A DNA stretch of 64,000 bases from Natronomonas gomsonensis (lineage in GTDB: Archaea; Halobacteriota; Halobacteria; Halobacteriales; Haloarculaceae): positions 1 to 64,000 of the forward strand of contig NZ_CP101324.1 in the NCBI RefSeq assembly GCF_024300825.1, in the 5' to 3' direction. Positions 45,275 to 53,563 of this stretch are shown here, in pieces; positions within the stretch are counted from its first letter, which is position 1; every line of letters begins with the position of its first letter. The notes under the pieces were generated by a model that saw nothing but the letters and a program-made list of their open reading frames with translations, had not been told where the DNA came from and did not search any database. The position numbers and the translations under genes were made by a program.

Positions 45275-46528
45275 ATGAGTAAGAATATCATCGACGAACC
45301 GGAGGCGATCCCGGAGACGCTACGCGAACGGGACCAATGGGTGTGCTGGCGCGAAGAGGAGCGAGACGGCAAGCCGACGAAGATTCCGGTAACGCCGGGG
45401 GCTGGGGGGTTTGCGTCATCAACAGAGCCGGAGACCTGGGCGAATTTTGAGGCAGCACTCGAGTACACCGAGACGGCACACGCCGATGGTGTCGGGTTCG
45501 TGTTTACCGACGACGATCCCATCGTCGGCGTCGATCTGGACGACTGCCGCGATCCTGAAACCGGCGACGTCGACGACGCGGCACTAGACATCATCGAGCG
45601 CCTCGACTCCTATACGGAGGTGTCACCGTCCGGCACCGGCTATCACGTCCTCATCAGGGGCGAACTTCCCGACGGGCGGAACCGTCGCGGGAGCATCGAA
45701 CTGTACGACACGGCACGCTTTTTCACCGTCACTGGCGATCACGTCGAGCGGACACCAACGTGCGTTGCACGTCGACAGGACGCGCTCAGAGCGATTCACC
45801 GTGAGTACGTTCAGGAGACAGAGCGTGACACGGCAGCAGAGTCCGAACAGCGTGGTAGCACTGACGACGAGTCACCGACGCCCGGTGGAGCCGCCGTTGA
45901 CGTCGACCTCGAAGACGAGGACCTCCTCGAGAAAGCGCGGAATGCATCGAACGGCGAGAAGTTCGAGCGGCTCTGGAACGGGAACACAGCCGGCTACGAC
46001 AGCCAGTCCGAGGCCGACATGGCGCTGTGCTGTCTGCTGGCGTTCTGGACCGGTGGTGACCGGACCCAAATGGAGCAGCTGTTCCGCCAGTCAGGATTGC
46101 TTCGGGAGAAGTGGGACGAGGTCCACTACGCTGATGGGTCGACGTATGGGGAGAAGACCATCGAGCGAGCAATTGCGACTACTTCGGAGTTCTACGACCC
46201 GGACGCCGGCGACGATACCGCAGATGATATCTCCGCCACATCGTCGCCAGACGTCGGCGCTGCTGACTCGGAGCGGAGTCGCGCATATCTCGCCGAGAAG
46301 AACCAGATCTTGAGCGACCGCGTCGACGAACTCGAGGCGACACTCACGGAGAAAACCGAGCGCATCGACGCTCTCGAAGCGGAGGTCAAGCGACTCACTG
46401 ACGAACTTGCCACCCGTGGCCAGGAGGAGGAGTGCCAGGGCGAGCACGCCGCTACTACGAGTGAGAACAGTAGTGAGTCAGAGTCATCCTCACTGTTGGG
46501 TCGGTTATTCGGCGGTCGGTCCAAGTAG
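45275..46528 (+). CDS. Phage/plasmid-type primase-polymerase-like protein
   Basis: The 417-residue protein begins with a primase-polymerase-like domain (ERDQWVCWREEERDGKPTKIPVTPG, then GVGFVFTDDDPIVGVDLDDC with acidic residues, about residues 65-90, and SPSGTGYHVLIRGE). Next comes a region SEADMALCCLLAFWTGGDRTQMEQLFRQSGL typical of the helix bundle that follows such domains in NrS-1-like primases. The C-terminus is a coiled coil (EATLTEKTERIDALEAEVKRL). It may make primers for plasmid replication or transfer. It is too short to include a helicase. Confidence 0.8.
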   Translation: MSKNIIDEPEAIPETLRERDQWVCWREEERDGKPTKIPVTPGAGGFASSTEPETWANFEAALEYTETAHADGVGFVFTDDDPIVGVDLDDCRDPETGDVDDAALDIIERLDSYTEVSPSGTGYHVLIRGELPDGRNRRGSIELYDTARFFTVTGDHVERTPTCVARRQDALRAIHREYVQETERDTAAESEQRGSTDDESPTPGGAAVDVDLEDEDLLEKARNASNGEKFERLWNGNTAGYDSQSEADMALCCLLAFWTGGDRTQMEQLFRQSGLLREKWDEVHYADGSTYGEKTIERAIATTSEFYDPDAGDDTADDISATSSPDVGAADSERSRAYLAEKNQILSDRVDELEATLTEKTERIDALEAEVKRLTDELATRGQEEECQGEHAATTSENSSESESSSLLGRLFGGRSK

Positions 46529-46555
46529 CGTTGCGACCGCAGCGGCACGTCTGTC

Positions 46556-46579
46556 ACCCCCGCCAGGGGGCGGCGGGGT
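46556..46579 (+). repeat. Leader hairpin, 24 bp before the start of the next gene
   Basis: ACCCC (46556-46560) can pair with GGGGT (46575-46579). In a competing fold CCCCC (46557-46561) pairs with GGGGG (46566-46570) around GCCA. It belongs to the family of GC-rich leader hairpins described under findings. Confidence 0.45.
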
Positions 46580-46602
46580 ACATCACGTGCCCCCGATAGA
46601 CG

Positions 46603-47043
46603 ATGGCTTCGGAACGTACGACCCAAACGCAGACGGTACAGCAAGCAGCAACCAACTCCGACGGGGAGGCTCCGTGGGCAGACCTCGAGGTGGCGATCCC
46701 GAACGACCGCGATCACGCGTCGCTCGTCGCGCTCGTGGAGTGTGCCCTAATCGAGCTGACGCACGAGCACGTGGGGGCAGTTGTCGTCACTCACCAGGTC
46801 CGGGGGACAAACCGCACGCAGTACGTCGCCGTCGACGACGTCAGCGAGCAGTTCCAAAAGCGGCACTTCGACGCCCGGCTGGGCTGGCACGAGACAACCG
46901 TTCCTCGGGAGATCGTTCGCGACGAACTCGTCACCCAGCTCACCCGGTCGGCAGCCTCACAAGCGGAACGCACACGAGAAGCAGCAGCCAGCGAGCCGGA
47001 CACGTTCACCGTGAAGCCGGTTCAGGAACTCCGGACTCCATAG
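46603..47043 (+). CDS. Acidic protein of unknown function
   Basis: The 146-residue protein starts MASERTTQTQTVQQAA; residues 25-120 look like a compact alpha/beta domain (HASLVALVECALIELTHEHVGAVVVTHQVRG). There are no Cys, signal or membrane segments. It lies 74 bp downstream of the primase-like gene, after a leader hairpin. I do not recognise a family. Confidence 0.6.
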   Translation: MASERTTQTQTVQQAATNSDGEAPWADLEVAIPNDRDHASLVALVECALIELTHEHVGAVVVTHQVRGTNRTQYVAVDDVSEQFQKRHFDARLGWHETTVPREIVRDELVTQLTRSAASQAERTREAAASEPDTFTVKPVQELRTP

Positions 47044-47052
47044 GCCACACTC

Positions 47053-47094
47053 TTAACCAACACTCGGGACCAGTTCTGTCGAAGTGTTGGTTAA
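47053..47094. promoter_or_regulatory. Inverted repeat TTAACCAACACT-N18-AGTGTTGGTTAA, copy 2
   Basis: Perfect 12-bp arms (47053-47064 and 47083-47094). It begins 9 bases after the previous stop and ends 169 bases before the next gene. Same arms as the elements at 32540 and 53564. Confidence 0.65.
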
Positions 47095-47263
47095 TGACGT
47101 TGCCAGAATTTATGCCCTCAACCCACGCCCACCGCCCTATCCCTCCGCGACGTTGCCGTTTTCGAGTACCGCGACCCAGGGTCGGACTGACGCCCTCCGA
47201 CTGGGCTGTTTATCGGCGCCGGGAGGCGTGCAGCGCGCGAGAGCGTGCGCGGCGTGATTCACC
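47095..47263 (+). other. Leader with GC-rich structures before the next gene
   Basis: Contains CGGCGCCGGGAGGCGTGC (47214-47231), a possible GCGCC/GGCGT hairpin resembling the element before 53695. Also holds GCGCGC-GAGA-GCGTGC (about 47234-47249). No gene seen. Confidence 0.3.
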
Positions 47264-47554
47264 ATGGTTGGTCCCGATCCTCACGACGACACGAGTGCCG
47301 ACCACGAACAGCTCGAAACCGAACTCCTCGCACAGGACCGTGACGCCGCGAGCGTCGCGACCGCGGACGTCGACGACGCAACGGCCCGCAGCCTAGTCGA
47401 CGACCTCATCGACGCGGACGTCGTCACACCCGTTCCCGAGGATCGCGTTCTCGTTCACGAGCCGAGTGTTACTACCTTCGACTCGACGACGCAATTGGCC
47501 GTCTTCCACCGTGGCTGGACGGCCGGCCGCGACGCCGACGCGGAGGCGGAGTAA
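47264..47554 (+). CDS. Small acidic protein of unknown function
   Basis: The 96-residue protein (MVGPDPHDDTSADHEQLETE...) is about one quarter Asp/Glu. Residues 35-70 (VDDATARSLVDDLIDADVVTPVPEDRVLVHEP) could form a small winged-helix-like unit. The next gene begins on its stop codon (TAATG), so they are co-translated. It is the first gene after inverted repeat 2. Confidence 0.6.
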   Translation: MVGPDPHDDTSADHEQLETELLAQDRDAASVATADVDDATARSLVDDLIDADVVTPVPEDRVLVHEPSVTTFDSTTQLAVFHRGWTAGRDADAEAE

Positions 47555-47877
47555 TGCAGCAGACGCTTACAGGGTGTGCGTTCTGCGACGCTCCGCCCAG
47601 CACCGAGACTGGCGAGGCCCACACATGGGGGGAAGATGAGCGGGTCACCCACCCCATCTGCGTCGACTGCGCGATCCAGATGGAGCCGGACCCCAACGAG
47701 CGCGATCGCTACGCCTGCGATGGCTGTGGGCTCGTCGTCGACGCCCTCGCGGCGCTCACGCGCTTCCGTGTGGAACTCGGCCATCTCGAGGGGCCGCTGC
47801 AGCTGTGTGCGCGATGTAGTCCTGGCGGGCCCGCGACGTACTGGACGCACGACCTCGATGAGCATCTCGTTGAGTGA
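47554..47877 (+). CDS. Zinc-ribbon protein
   Basis: The 107-residue protein has three Cys pairs: CAFC (residues 8-11), CVDC (37-40) with CDGC (55-58), and CARC near 87-90. These are enough for two zinc-binding sites. It is cytoplasmic and acidic, of a type common on haloarchaeal plasmids. The start overlaps the stop of the previous gene by one base. Exact role unknown; nucleic-acid or protein binding is likely. Confidence 0.7.
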   Translation: MQQTLTGCAFCDAPPSTETGEAHTWGEDERVTHPICVDCAIQMEPDPNERDRYACDGCGLVVDALAALTRFRVELGHLEGPLQLCARCSPGGPATYWTHDLDEHLVE

Positions 47878-47963
47878 GACATATTGCCGACGCTTACACC
47901 GTTTCCATGGAGGACCTCGTTGACGAAGTCGACGTCGCGCTTGACCGCGACTAATGGGGAGTC

Positions 47964-47983
47964 TCCCTATCCATGGATAGGGA
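47964..47983. other. Perfect 20-bp palindrome
   Basis: TCCCTATCCATGGATAGGGA is fully symmetric with no loop. It lies 60 bases before the end of the leftward nucleotidyltransferase gene and about 87 bases after the rightward zinc-ribbon gene. It could be a two-way terminator, a recombination site or a dimer-binding site. No T-run follows. Confidence 0.45.
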
Positions 47984-48042
47984 AAGTATCCAATAAGCCG
48001 CACCGCTTGGCATTACGCCATAGATTCCGGTATCCCTCGCCG

Positions 48043-48855
48043 TCAGATCGTCGTCGAAAGACGCTCGATGCGATCAGCGGTTTCCTTGACTGCGTCTTTC
48101 TCCTCGAGACGACTCACGATATCCTGTAATTCAACCGTGGTGTAATCGAGTTCCTGCTGGAGGGCAGGCATAGATTTCGGTTCGTCGAGGGCGTGAAGCA
48201 CTTCGAGTTCCTCGTATACGCGCTCTGTAATCTCCGCGACCGGCTCATGCAGGGGTGTCCTCACGTTGTGTTGCTCGGTGAGATCGGCCAACGCCTCGTT
48301 CACGTATGTTACGAATAGCTCTTGATCCAAGAGGTCGATCTGCGCGGCGAGTTCTGCTTCGACGACGTCGAAATCGAGGTCAGTCTGCAGCAGCGAAAAC
48401 ATATCTTCGATATCGTCCACCCGTCCGGCGACCGCCTTGAATAGGAAGATGTCCTCTGGGCTCACGAGTTCGACCACCAAGTTGCTGGGGTTGAGGTACC
48501 GCTCGCTACGCTTCCGAATCCCGTCAGAAAGAACCAGTTTATCGATTACCTGCTGGTGAAAGATGTCGATTCGACACCCATCATCGTTCTCGAGGATTCG
48601 CTGAGCACCGAGCGCTTCGTATTCTTCGTCCGGTTCCCGAACGATATCGTAACCAAGTTCGAGCAGTACTGCTTGGAGCTGCCCGAGGTCATCACCGGAT
48701 GCGACGATGAGATCGATATCCTTGGTAGTGGTCTTGAGATCCTGGAACGCCATTGCCCCACCGCCGATCAAGAAGACAGTGAGTGGGTCGTCTAGCTGCT
48801 CGCCGATGCGCTCGAGTTCCGACCGAATGTACGAACTGTCGAATCGCGCCCTCAT
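48043..48855 (-). CDS. DUF6036-type nucleotidyltransferase, candidate toxin
   Basis: The 270-residue protein has the pol-beta nucleotidyltransferase signature FLIGGGAMAFQDLKTTTKDIDLIV (GG and DxD, about residues 28-51) and a second acidic site near RIDIFHQ. Related enzymes (MNT, AbiEii/MenT group) modify tRNA or proteins and act as toxins in toxin-antitoxin or phage-defence pairs. The ATG overlaps the upstream HTH gene stop (ATGA). A similar gene order recurs at 61470-62833. Toxin activity is inferred from the pairing. Confidence 0.75.
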   Translation of the reverse strand: MRARFDSSYIRSELERIGEQLDDPLTVFLIGGGAMAFQDLKTTTKDIDLIVASGDDLGQLQAVLLELGYDIVREPDEEYEALGAQRILENDDGCRIDIFHQQVIDKLVLSDGIRKRSERYLNPSNLVVELVSPEDIFLFKAVAGRVDDIEDMFSLLQTDLDFDVVEAELAAQIDLLDQELFVTYVNEALADLTEQHNVRTPLHEPVAEITERVYEELEVLHALDEPKSMPALQQELDYTTVELQDIVSRLEEKDAVKETADRIERLSTTI

Positions 48856-49775
48856 GCTGACACCCCGTAGTCCGCAGCCAATTCTTGGAACTCTTCCCAC
48901 TCGGGAAGTCGAGATGCCCGCTCCTCGCCACTCGTGTCGAGATACGTGAGCAAGTCCTCGACGAGATCGTCGACGCCGTACTTTGTGGCCTGGTCACGCA
49001 GTTCGTCACGGTCGACGTCAACGTGGCTGAGCAGGAGCAGACAGTATGACTGGGTACGTGCGCCCGAATCGATTACGAGCATATGACAGCACAGCATCGC
49101 CGGCGAGAGATCATTCATCGTCTCTGAATGGAAATAGTACCGACGGTCGCGGGCCAGAAGGGGCAGGTCGTAGGTCTGGAAACGCTCTGGCCCCGTCGAA
49201 AGGAAGTCCTCGGCGGTAATCTCATCTGCGGTCTGGACGAGGAACTCGTCGAGTGACTCCCAGAGAATCGTGTAGGTGTCGGTGTGTTGTTCGACGGTCT
49301 GGCGATGGTCGTGGTGAACGAGTTCCCGAGCAAGCGTACTCAGTTGTTCGAATCCCTCGTTCAGCACATATGCATCCTCGTCAGTTTCGTAGATGATCCC
49401 TCGATGCTGAAGTGGATCGAGGGCGCGATGGACGGTACTCCTGTGAATGTTGGCCCGGCGTGCGAGCTCCATTACGACCCGCGGTGTTTCAAGATAGTAG
49501 AGAACGCGGAGCGTCGCACCCGACAACAGTTCAGGCCAGTCGATGTGCGAATACTCTTGGGTGATGTCTGCGAGGAGTTCGAGTGCTTTCGCGTCCGATG
49601 GCCGGATCTGCTTTGTTTTCCCTTGTCGACGCGTCTCGACGAGTCCGGTCGCTTCGAGACGATCGACAAGTTCAGACGTGTAGCTGAGACTGCGGTCCAG
49701 CTGGGTCGCAAATTCGGAGACTGTCTGCTCACCGTGAAGGACGGTGAGCGCGCGAACCTCGCCTTCGGTAAGCAT
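48852..49775 (-). CDS. Double winged-helix protein paired with nucleotidyltransferase
   Basis: The 307-residue protein has two HTH units: residues 1-60 (TVSEFATQLDRSLSYTSELVDRLEATGL) and about 85-145 (ETPRVVMELARRANIHRSTVHRALDPL). A C-terminal domain follows without clear motif. It likely represses its own operon and may neutralise the nucleotidyltransferase encoded after it (4-base overlap). An inverted repeat flanking a TATA box lies directly upstream, which supports autoregulation. Confidence 0.75.
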   Translation of the reverse strand: MLTEGEVRALTVLHGEQTVSEFATQLDRSLSYTSELVDRLEATGLVETRRQGKTKQIRPSDAKALELLADITQEYSHIDWPELLSGATLRVLYYLETPRVVMELARRANIHRSTVHRALDPLQHRGIIYETDEDAYVLNEGFEQLSTLARELVHHDHRQTVEQHTDTYTILWESLDEFLVQTADEITAEDFLSTGPERFQTYDLPLLARDRRYYFHSETMNDLSPAMLCCHMLVIDSGARTQSYCLLLLSHVDVDRDELRDQATKYGVDDLVEDLLTYLDTSGEERASRLPEWEEFQELAADYGVSA

Positions 49776-49777
49776 CT

Positions 49778-49825
49778 GTTGCGTAGATACGAACCGATAT
49801 TTAAATAACTTCGCTATCTCGCAAC
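49778..49825 (-). promoter_or_regulatory. Promoter/operator of the HTH-nucleotidyltransferase pair
   Basis: GTTGCGTAGATA (49778-49789) and TATCTCGCAAC (49815-49825) are inverted copies with one base of asymmetry. Between them lies a TATA sequence TATTTAAATA (49799-49808). The start codon is at 49775, so the downstream half-site overlaps the probable transcription start. Binding there would block the promoter. Confidence 0.6.
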
Positions 49826-49830
49826 GAGTA

Positions 49831-50514
49831 TGACTGACTCAGCTGAGGTTGCTGGGTGAGCAACACGATGAAGGCCCTCGGCCGTTCACGGGCGGCGCGC
49901 CGCCCGTTAGCTCGGGAGAGCCTGCTTTCCCGGTGACCGAGACGGCCTCGCCCTTTCTGAGTCCGCCAGGGCAGTAGTTGGGTCGCTGAGTGTCGCGGCT
50001 GGGTGGACAGGTGTGTCCGTTATGGCCCGCACCGCTCGCCGCGTTCCGCCCTCCGCGTCGCTCGCGACCGACCATTCCGGGCGTGCGGGCGCTCTCCGCA
50101 CCGCCCGCGCCCGTTCCGGGCTAAAATGCATGTGCCCTCGGCGCCAGCGGGTATCCCCGTCGGTTGCGCCCCTTGCGGGCTTTCGCGTTCCAGCGCTTGG
50201 TGCCGCCTGCGCTGTCGCGCGCCACACCGCGGCGCGCGTTCTCGGCGACAGTCGCCCTGGACACGGACCCGCACATCGGGCCGGACACGAGCGGGCATAT
50301 CCCGCTGGCCGCTCGCTCCGGGCGGGTCGGCGCGCGGTGCTGGTTGAGTGGCCTCCCTATGGCGCGCTCTCGCTCGCGCCCCAAGGGGCGCTCGCGAAGG
50401 CGCGAGCGAGAGCGCGCAGACGAGTCTGTCGGTCGTTGTCGTCGAGGAAATCCGCGATGTTGTAGCATCGCGGTGTCGGGCGCTGAGCGCCTTCAGGAAT
50501 CAGGGTAGATTCCA
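49831..50514. other. GC-rich structured non-coding region
   Basis: About 680 bases with no credible gene, very GC-rich and full of symmetrical sequences. They include a perfect 20-bp palindrome ACGGGCGGCGCGCCGCCCGT (49888-49907) and a 17-bp inverted repeat (50362-50378 with 50401-50417), whose 22-base loop contains CCCCAAGGGG. Also present are CCGCGATG-TTGTAG-CATCGCGG (50452-50473) and GGCGC-TGA-GCGCC (50479-50491). Open frames exist on several strands but look like composition artefacts. A plasmid origin or a structured RNA upstream of the ssDNA-binding gene is possible. Confidence 0.45.
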
Positions 50515-51411
50515 ATGTCTAGTAACAACGTCACCACGGATGTAGTTTCGGTCGATGAACAGGCTTTCGAGAAACACGATGAAGGCGAGGTCGACGAGGA
50601 TGGCTTCGAAGTCGTCGACGAGACCCCGGAGTTCCGGGCGACGGTCGACATGGAAGTCCAGGCCAAAGTCGATTCCAACCACCCAGACGCGCGCGTCGAG
50701 GAAGGCCCGGATCACCTGTTCGGGAAGACCCTCGAACAGGAAGAGCGCATCAAGGCACGAGAGGCCGAGTTGGAACACATCAGTGCCCAGGCAGAACTCA
50801 GTCAGCAGGAGGGGCGTGCGAAGCGGACGCGAGACATCGCAGCGAAGCGAAGCGCTGAGCGGCGTGTGAAGTTCCAGAAGCGGGCAGCGAGCGTGAATCC
50901 GATGGCTGACCCGGAGCGAGACGATCCTCGTGCAGAGCTCACGCAGGAGCAGTTGGCGGCGGTGAACAAGCAGTCGATGCGGTTGGCGGAAAAACTGGAT
51001 GGCTGGTCGCGAGCAGCGATTGGCCGGCGGTTGGGTGAAGCCGTCGTCGGTGGGAAAGACCTAACGAGTGCAGTCGTCGGGGTGTTCGAGGAGTTGCAGA
51101 CGGCGCCTGGGACGGTGATCCCCATTGGGAAGCTCGAGGACGTCAATCGCAAAGAGGTGAGCATCGAGGGTCGAGTCGAAGTACTCTGGGATGCGGACTC
51201 GCCGGCCATCGCTCAAGTCGGGCTGATCGCAGACGACAGTGGAAAAACGAAGGTGACGATCTGGGAGAAATCAGATGCGCCGTGGATTGAAGAGGGCGAG
51301 CAGGTGCGTATTCACAAGGTAGCCCGGAACTGGTACGAGGGGCGCGTCTCACTGGCTGTCACTGGGTGGAGCACCATTATGTTCCCTGAGCGCGGTCGGT
51401 GGTGGGAATAG
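50515..51411 (+). CDS. RPA-like OB-fold ssDNA-binding protein
   Basis: The 298-residue protein has a polar, helical N-terminal half (residues 1-190). A C-terminal OB-fold follows at about 195-290, starting PIGKLEDVNRKEVSIEGRVEVLW and containing KTKVTIWEKSD. This is like the short RPA/SOSS-type proteins of haloarchaea. It should bind single-stranded DNA in plasmid replication or transfer. A GC-rich structured region precedes it. A CCCCTTTTTTG run (51425-51435) follows 14 bases after its stop and may terminate it. Confidence 0.82.
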   Translation: MSSNNVTTDVVSVDEQAFEKHDEGEVDEDGFEVVDETPEFRATVDMEVQAKVDSNHPDARVEEGPDHLFGKTLEQEERIKAREAELEHISAQAELSQQEGRAKRTRDIAAKRSAERRVKFQKRAASVNPMADPERDDPRAELTQEQLAAVNKQSMRLAEKLDGWSRAAIGRRLGEAVVGGKDLTSAVVGVFEELQTAPGTVIPIGKLEDVNRKEVSIEGRVEVLWDADSPAIAQVGLIADDSGKTKVTIWEKSDAPWIEEGEQVRIHKVARNWYEGRVSLAVTGWSTIMFPERGRWWE

Positions 51412-51570
51412 CCGGTCGGCGCACCCCTTTTTTGCTGGTGTGTACGCGGTCACCGCCACCTCCCACCACCTCCACGGTCCGGGCTGCTCACGGCGCTCAC
51501 GCGCCGTTTCGCGGCCGGGCTTTCGCCACCGCAGCCCTCCAGTGTCAGCGCTGTTCCGTGTGGTGTGTAT

Positions 51571-51594
51571 GTGCCCCTGATGGGTGAGGGGCAC
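51571..51594 (+). repeat. Leader hairpin with TGATGGGTGA loop before TFB gene
   Basis: GTGCCCC (51571-51577) pairs perfectly with GGGGCAC (51588-51594) around TGATGGGTGA. An inner CCC/GGG fold (51575-51577, 51582-51584) competes. It ends 41 bases before the ATG. Confidence 0.55.
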
Positions 51595-51635
51595 TCCGAG
51601 AGACGCGATCCGCGTGAGTCCCCTCGTGAGTATCC

Positions 51636-52562
51636 ATGGCAACCAGAGAGATCTACGAAACGACGTTCGACGAAGACGTCCAGACCGACTCGAATGCTAC
51701 GCAGTGTCCCGAGTGTAACGGGCAAGTTACAACCAACGCGGTTGAAACCGTCTGCGAGGACTGTGGACTCGTCGTCGACGAGCAGCGGATCGACCACGGG
51801 CCAGAGTGGCGAGGGTTCGACGAAGACGAACGGGAGCGCACGGGTGCTCCGTTGACAGCGGCGCGGCACGATCGTGGGTTGTCGACGGAGATCGGCCACG
51901 GGACCGATGCGAACGGGAACGAACTCTCAGGACAGAAGCGACGGCGGCTCGCTCGGATGCGCCGTGAACAGACGCGTGGGCGGTTTCAGTCGAAAGCCGA
52001 ACGCAACCTCGCACACGGGCTTAGTGAAGTCCGCCGGATCAGTAGTACGCTCGAACTATCCGAGACGATCCGTGACCAGGCCTGCCAGCTCTTCCGCAGC
52101 GCTCAGAACGAGGAACTCCTGCAGGGCCGGTCGATTGAGGCGATGGCCGCCGCGAGTGTCTACGGAGCGTGTCGGTGTAACGGGCGACCACGAACGCTCG
52201 ACGACATCACCGAGTCGGCGCGCGTCGAGCAATCGCGGGTGACGAACGCATACACGACGCTGAATACGGAACTTGGCCTGCCAGCCCAACCCGTGACGCC
52301 CAGTGCGTTCGTTCCGCGGTTGGCCTCGGAGCTCGACGTCTCCGATCAAATCCGGCAGCGGGCTCGGCAGTTGGCGGAAGCATCCGAATCGACTGGGGCA
52401 ACCACCGGGGTTCGGCCGTCCGGGTTCGCTGCAGCCTGTCTGTACAAAGCCGGACGCGAAGACGGGCAATGGCTCACCCAGTCGGACGTCGCTGACGTTG
52501 CGAACGTCTCGGTGGTCACCGTGCGGACCCACCGCGACACACTGGACGAACTGGCTGTCTAA
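51636..52562 (+). CDS. tfb: Transcription initiation factor TFB
   Basis: An archaeal TFIIB homologue (308 aa, standard length) that bridges TBP, promoter DNA and RNA polymerase. The N-terminal zinc ribbon has CPEC (residues 24-27) and CEDC (45-48), with GPEWRGF in the B-reader region. Two cyclin repeats follow (about 115-205 and 210-300). Haloarchaea carry several TFB paralogues, often on plasmids, to select gene sets, so this copy may favour plasmid promoters. ATG 51636 sits 41 bases after a leader hairpin. Confidence 0.93.
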   Translation: MATREIYETTFDEDVQTDSNATQCPECNGQVTTNAVETVCEDCGLVVDEQRIDHGPEWRGFDEDERERTGAPLTAARHDRGLSTEIGHGTDANGNELSGQKRRRLARMRREQTRGRFQSKAERNLAHGLSEVRRISSTLELSETIRDQACQLFRSAQNEELLQGRSIEAMAAASVYGACRCNGRPRTLDDITESARVEQSRVTNAYTTLNTELGLPAQPVTPSAFVPRLASELDVSDQIRQRARQLAEASESTGATTGVRPSGFAAACLYKAGREDGQWLTQSDVADVANVSVVTVRTHRDTLDELAV

Positions 52563-52662
52563 CGCCCACACTGCTGATTTTCGATTGTATGTCTGTAGGC
52601 TGATTGATGTGAGAGCCATTATTTAAACCCGAAGACGAAGCATGATACGGCCAGATCACTCT

Positions 52663-53550
52663 ATGACCGACCAGTACGCCGACTACGAAGCCCTCCGACC
52701 GCTCGGCGAAGCGACCCACGTTCCCGACGATCAACTCGCCAGTAGTAGTGGCGAGCCCCGGCGGCAACGCTCTGGTGGCGTCGACGCGGGCTATCCAGAC
52801 GACCCGACAGAAGGTGAGACCGAGTGCGATTCCTGTGGAGCGTCGATCCCCGCTGGCCAGTCGAAGTGCCGGTTCTGTCTCACGAACCATCTCGAAGCAG
52901 CCGACGATCAGGACACATCGACTGCCGAACAGACTCTCCTCCATATCATCCACATAGTCGTTGAGGCGTCGACGTTCTACGGCGCCGTCGGGAAGGGATC
53001 TGCTGCGGCCACCCTCCTCGCGAAGGCAGACGATGACCCAGTAGTCGATGACTGCAAGCTAATCTATGATCTCGACGAGGAACCGGCCCCACGGCTTGTC
53101 GATCAGTGGCCCTCGCTCCCCTCGGCGACACGGGTCACGTCTGAATGTGGTAATCAGCTGCTCGCGGCTGCTCGTGAGCGGACGGCGTGGACAGAGACGA
53201 CGCAGTCCTGTCACGACGGCGAGCACACGACGTTCCTCTACGACGAAACCGGGAGCGAGGTTCGCACCGAAGCTCGTCTTGCAAGCCTACGTGAGGACGC
53301 AGACAACGACCTCTGGCTGGTGCCAGCGATTGCGCTCCAGAAATCCGTTGACAAGACCGATACCGAACAGCCACGACGCGAGCGCCCAAACAGAACTCAC
53401 CTCGAGTGTCGAGAGTGTGATCGGGAGACTAAGCATCGATTCCGCGAATTCGAGGCTGTCCCCGATGACGAGTGGACCGGGCAGCCAATGTGGGGCTGTC
53501 AGCGGTGCGGCACGCCACGCTACGGGCCCGAACCCGAAGCCGATCAGTAA
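52663..53550 (+). CDS. Double zinc-ribbon protein of unknown function
   Basis: The 295-residue protein has an N-terminal CDSC...CRFC pair (about residues 54-73) and a C-terminal CREC...CQRC pair (about 251-284), each a likely zinc ribbon. The middle region is acidic. The start MTDQYADYEALRPLGEATHV is preferred to an ATG at 52642. This type recurs on haloarchaeal plasmids but I cannot give it a function. Nucleic-acid binding is plausible. Confidence 0.7.
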   Translation: MTDQYADYEALRPLGEATHVPDDQLASSSGEPRRQRSGGVDAGYPDDPTEGETECDSCGASIPAGQSKCRFCLTNHLEAADDQDTSTAEQTLLHIIHIVVEASTFYGAVGKGSAAATLLAKADDDPVVDDCKLIYDLDEEPAPRLVDQWPSLPSATRVTSECGNQLLAAARERTAWTETTQSCHDGEHTTFLYDETGSEVRTEARLASLREDADNDLWLVPAIALQKSVDKTDTEQPRRERPNRTHLECRECDRETKHRFREFEAVPDDEWTGQPMWGCQRCGTPRYGPEPEADQ

Positions 53551-53563
53551 AGACGACGTCAAA

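Noticed and set aside
44820-45278. 152-codon frame covering the GGTCAGGGG repeats
   Set aside because: Not listed as a gene because the fifth repeat is out of frame and codon use is not haloarchaeal. It is kept as a repeat region with the coding option noted.
47907-47954. 15-codon frame MEDLVDEVDVALDRD
   Set aside because: Too short to support, with no promoter or homologous neighbour visible; it may be a remnant.
49907-50545. Several overlapping frames in the GC-rich region
   Set aside because: Frames are open on both strands at once and give Arg/Ala-rich, basic proteins unlike the acidic proteins of this replicon.
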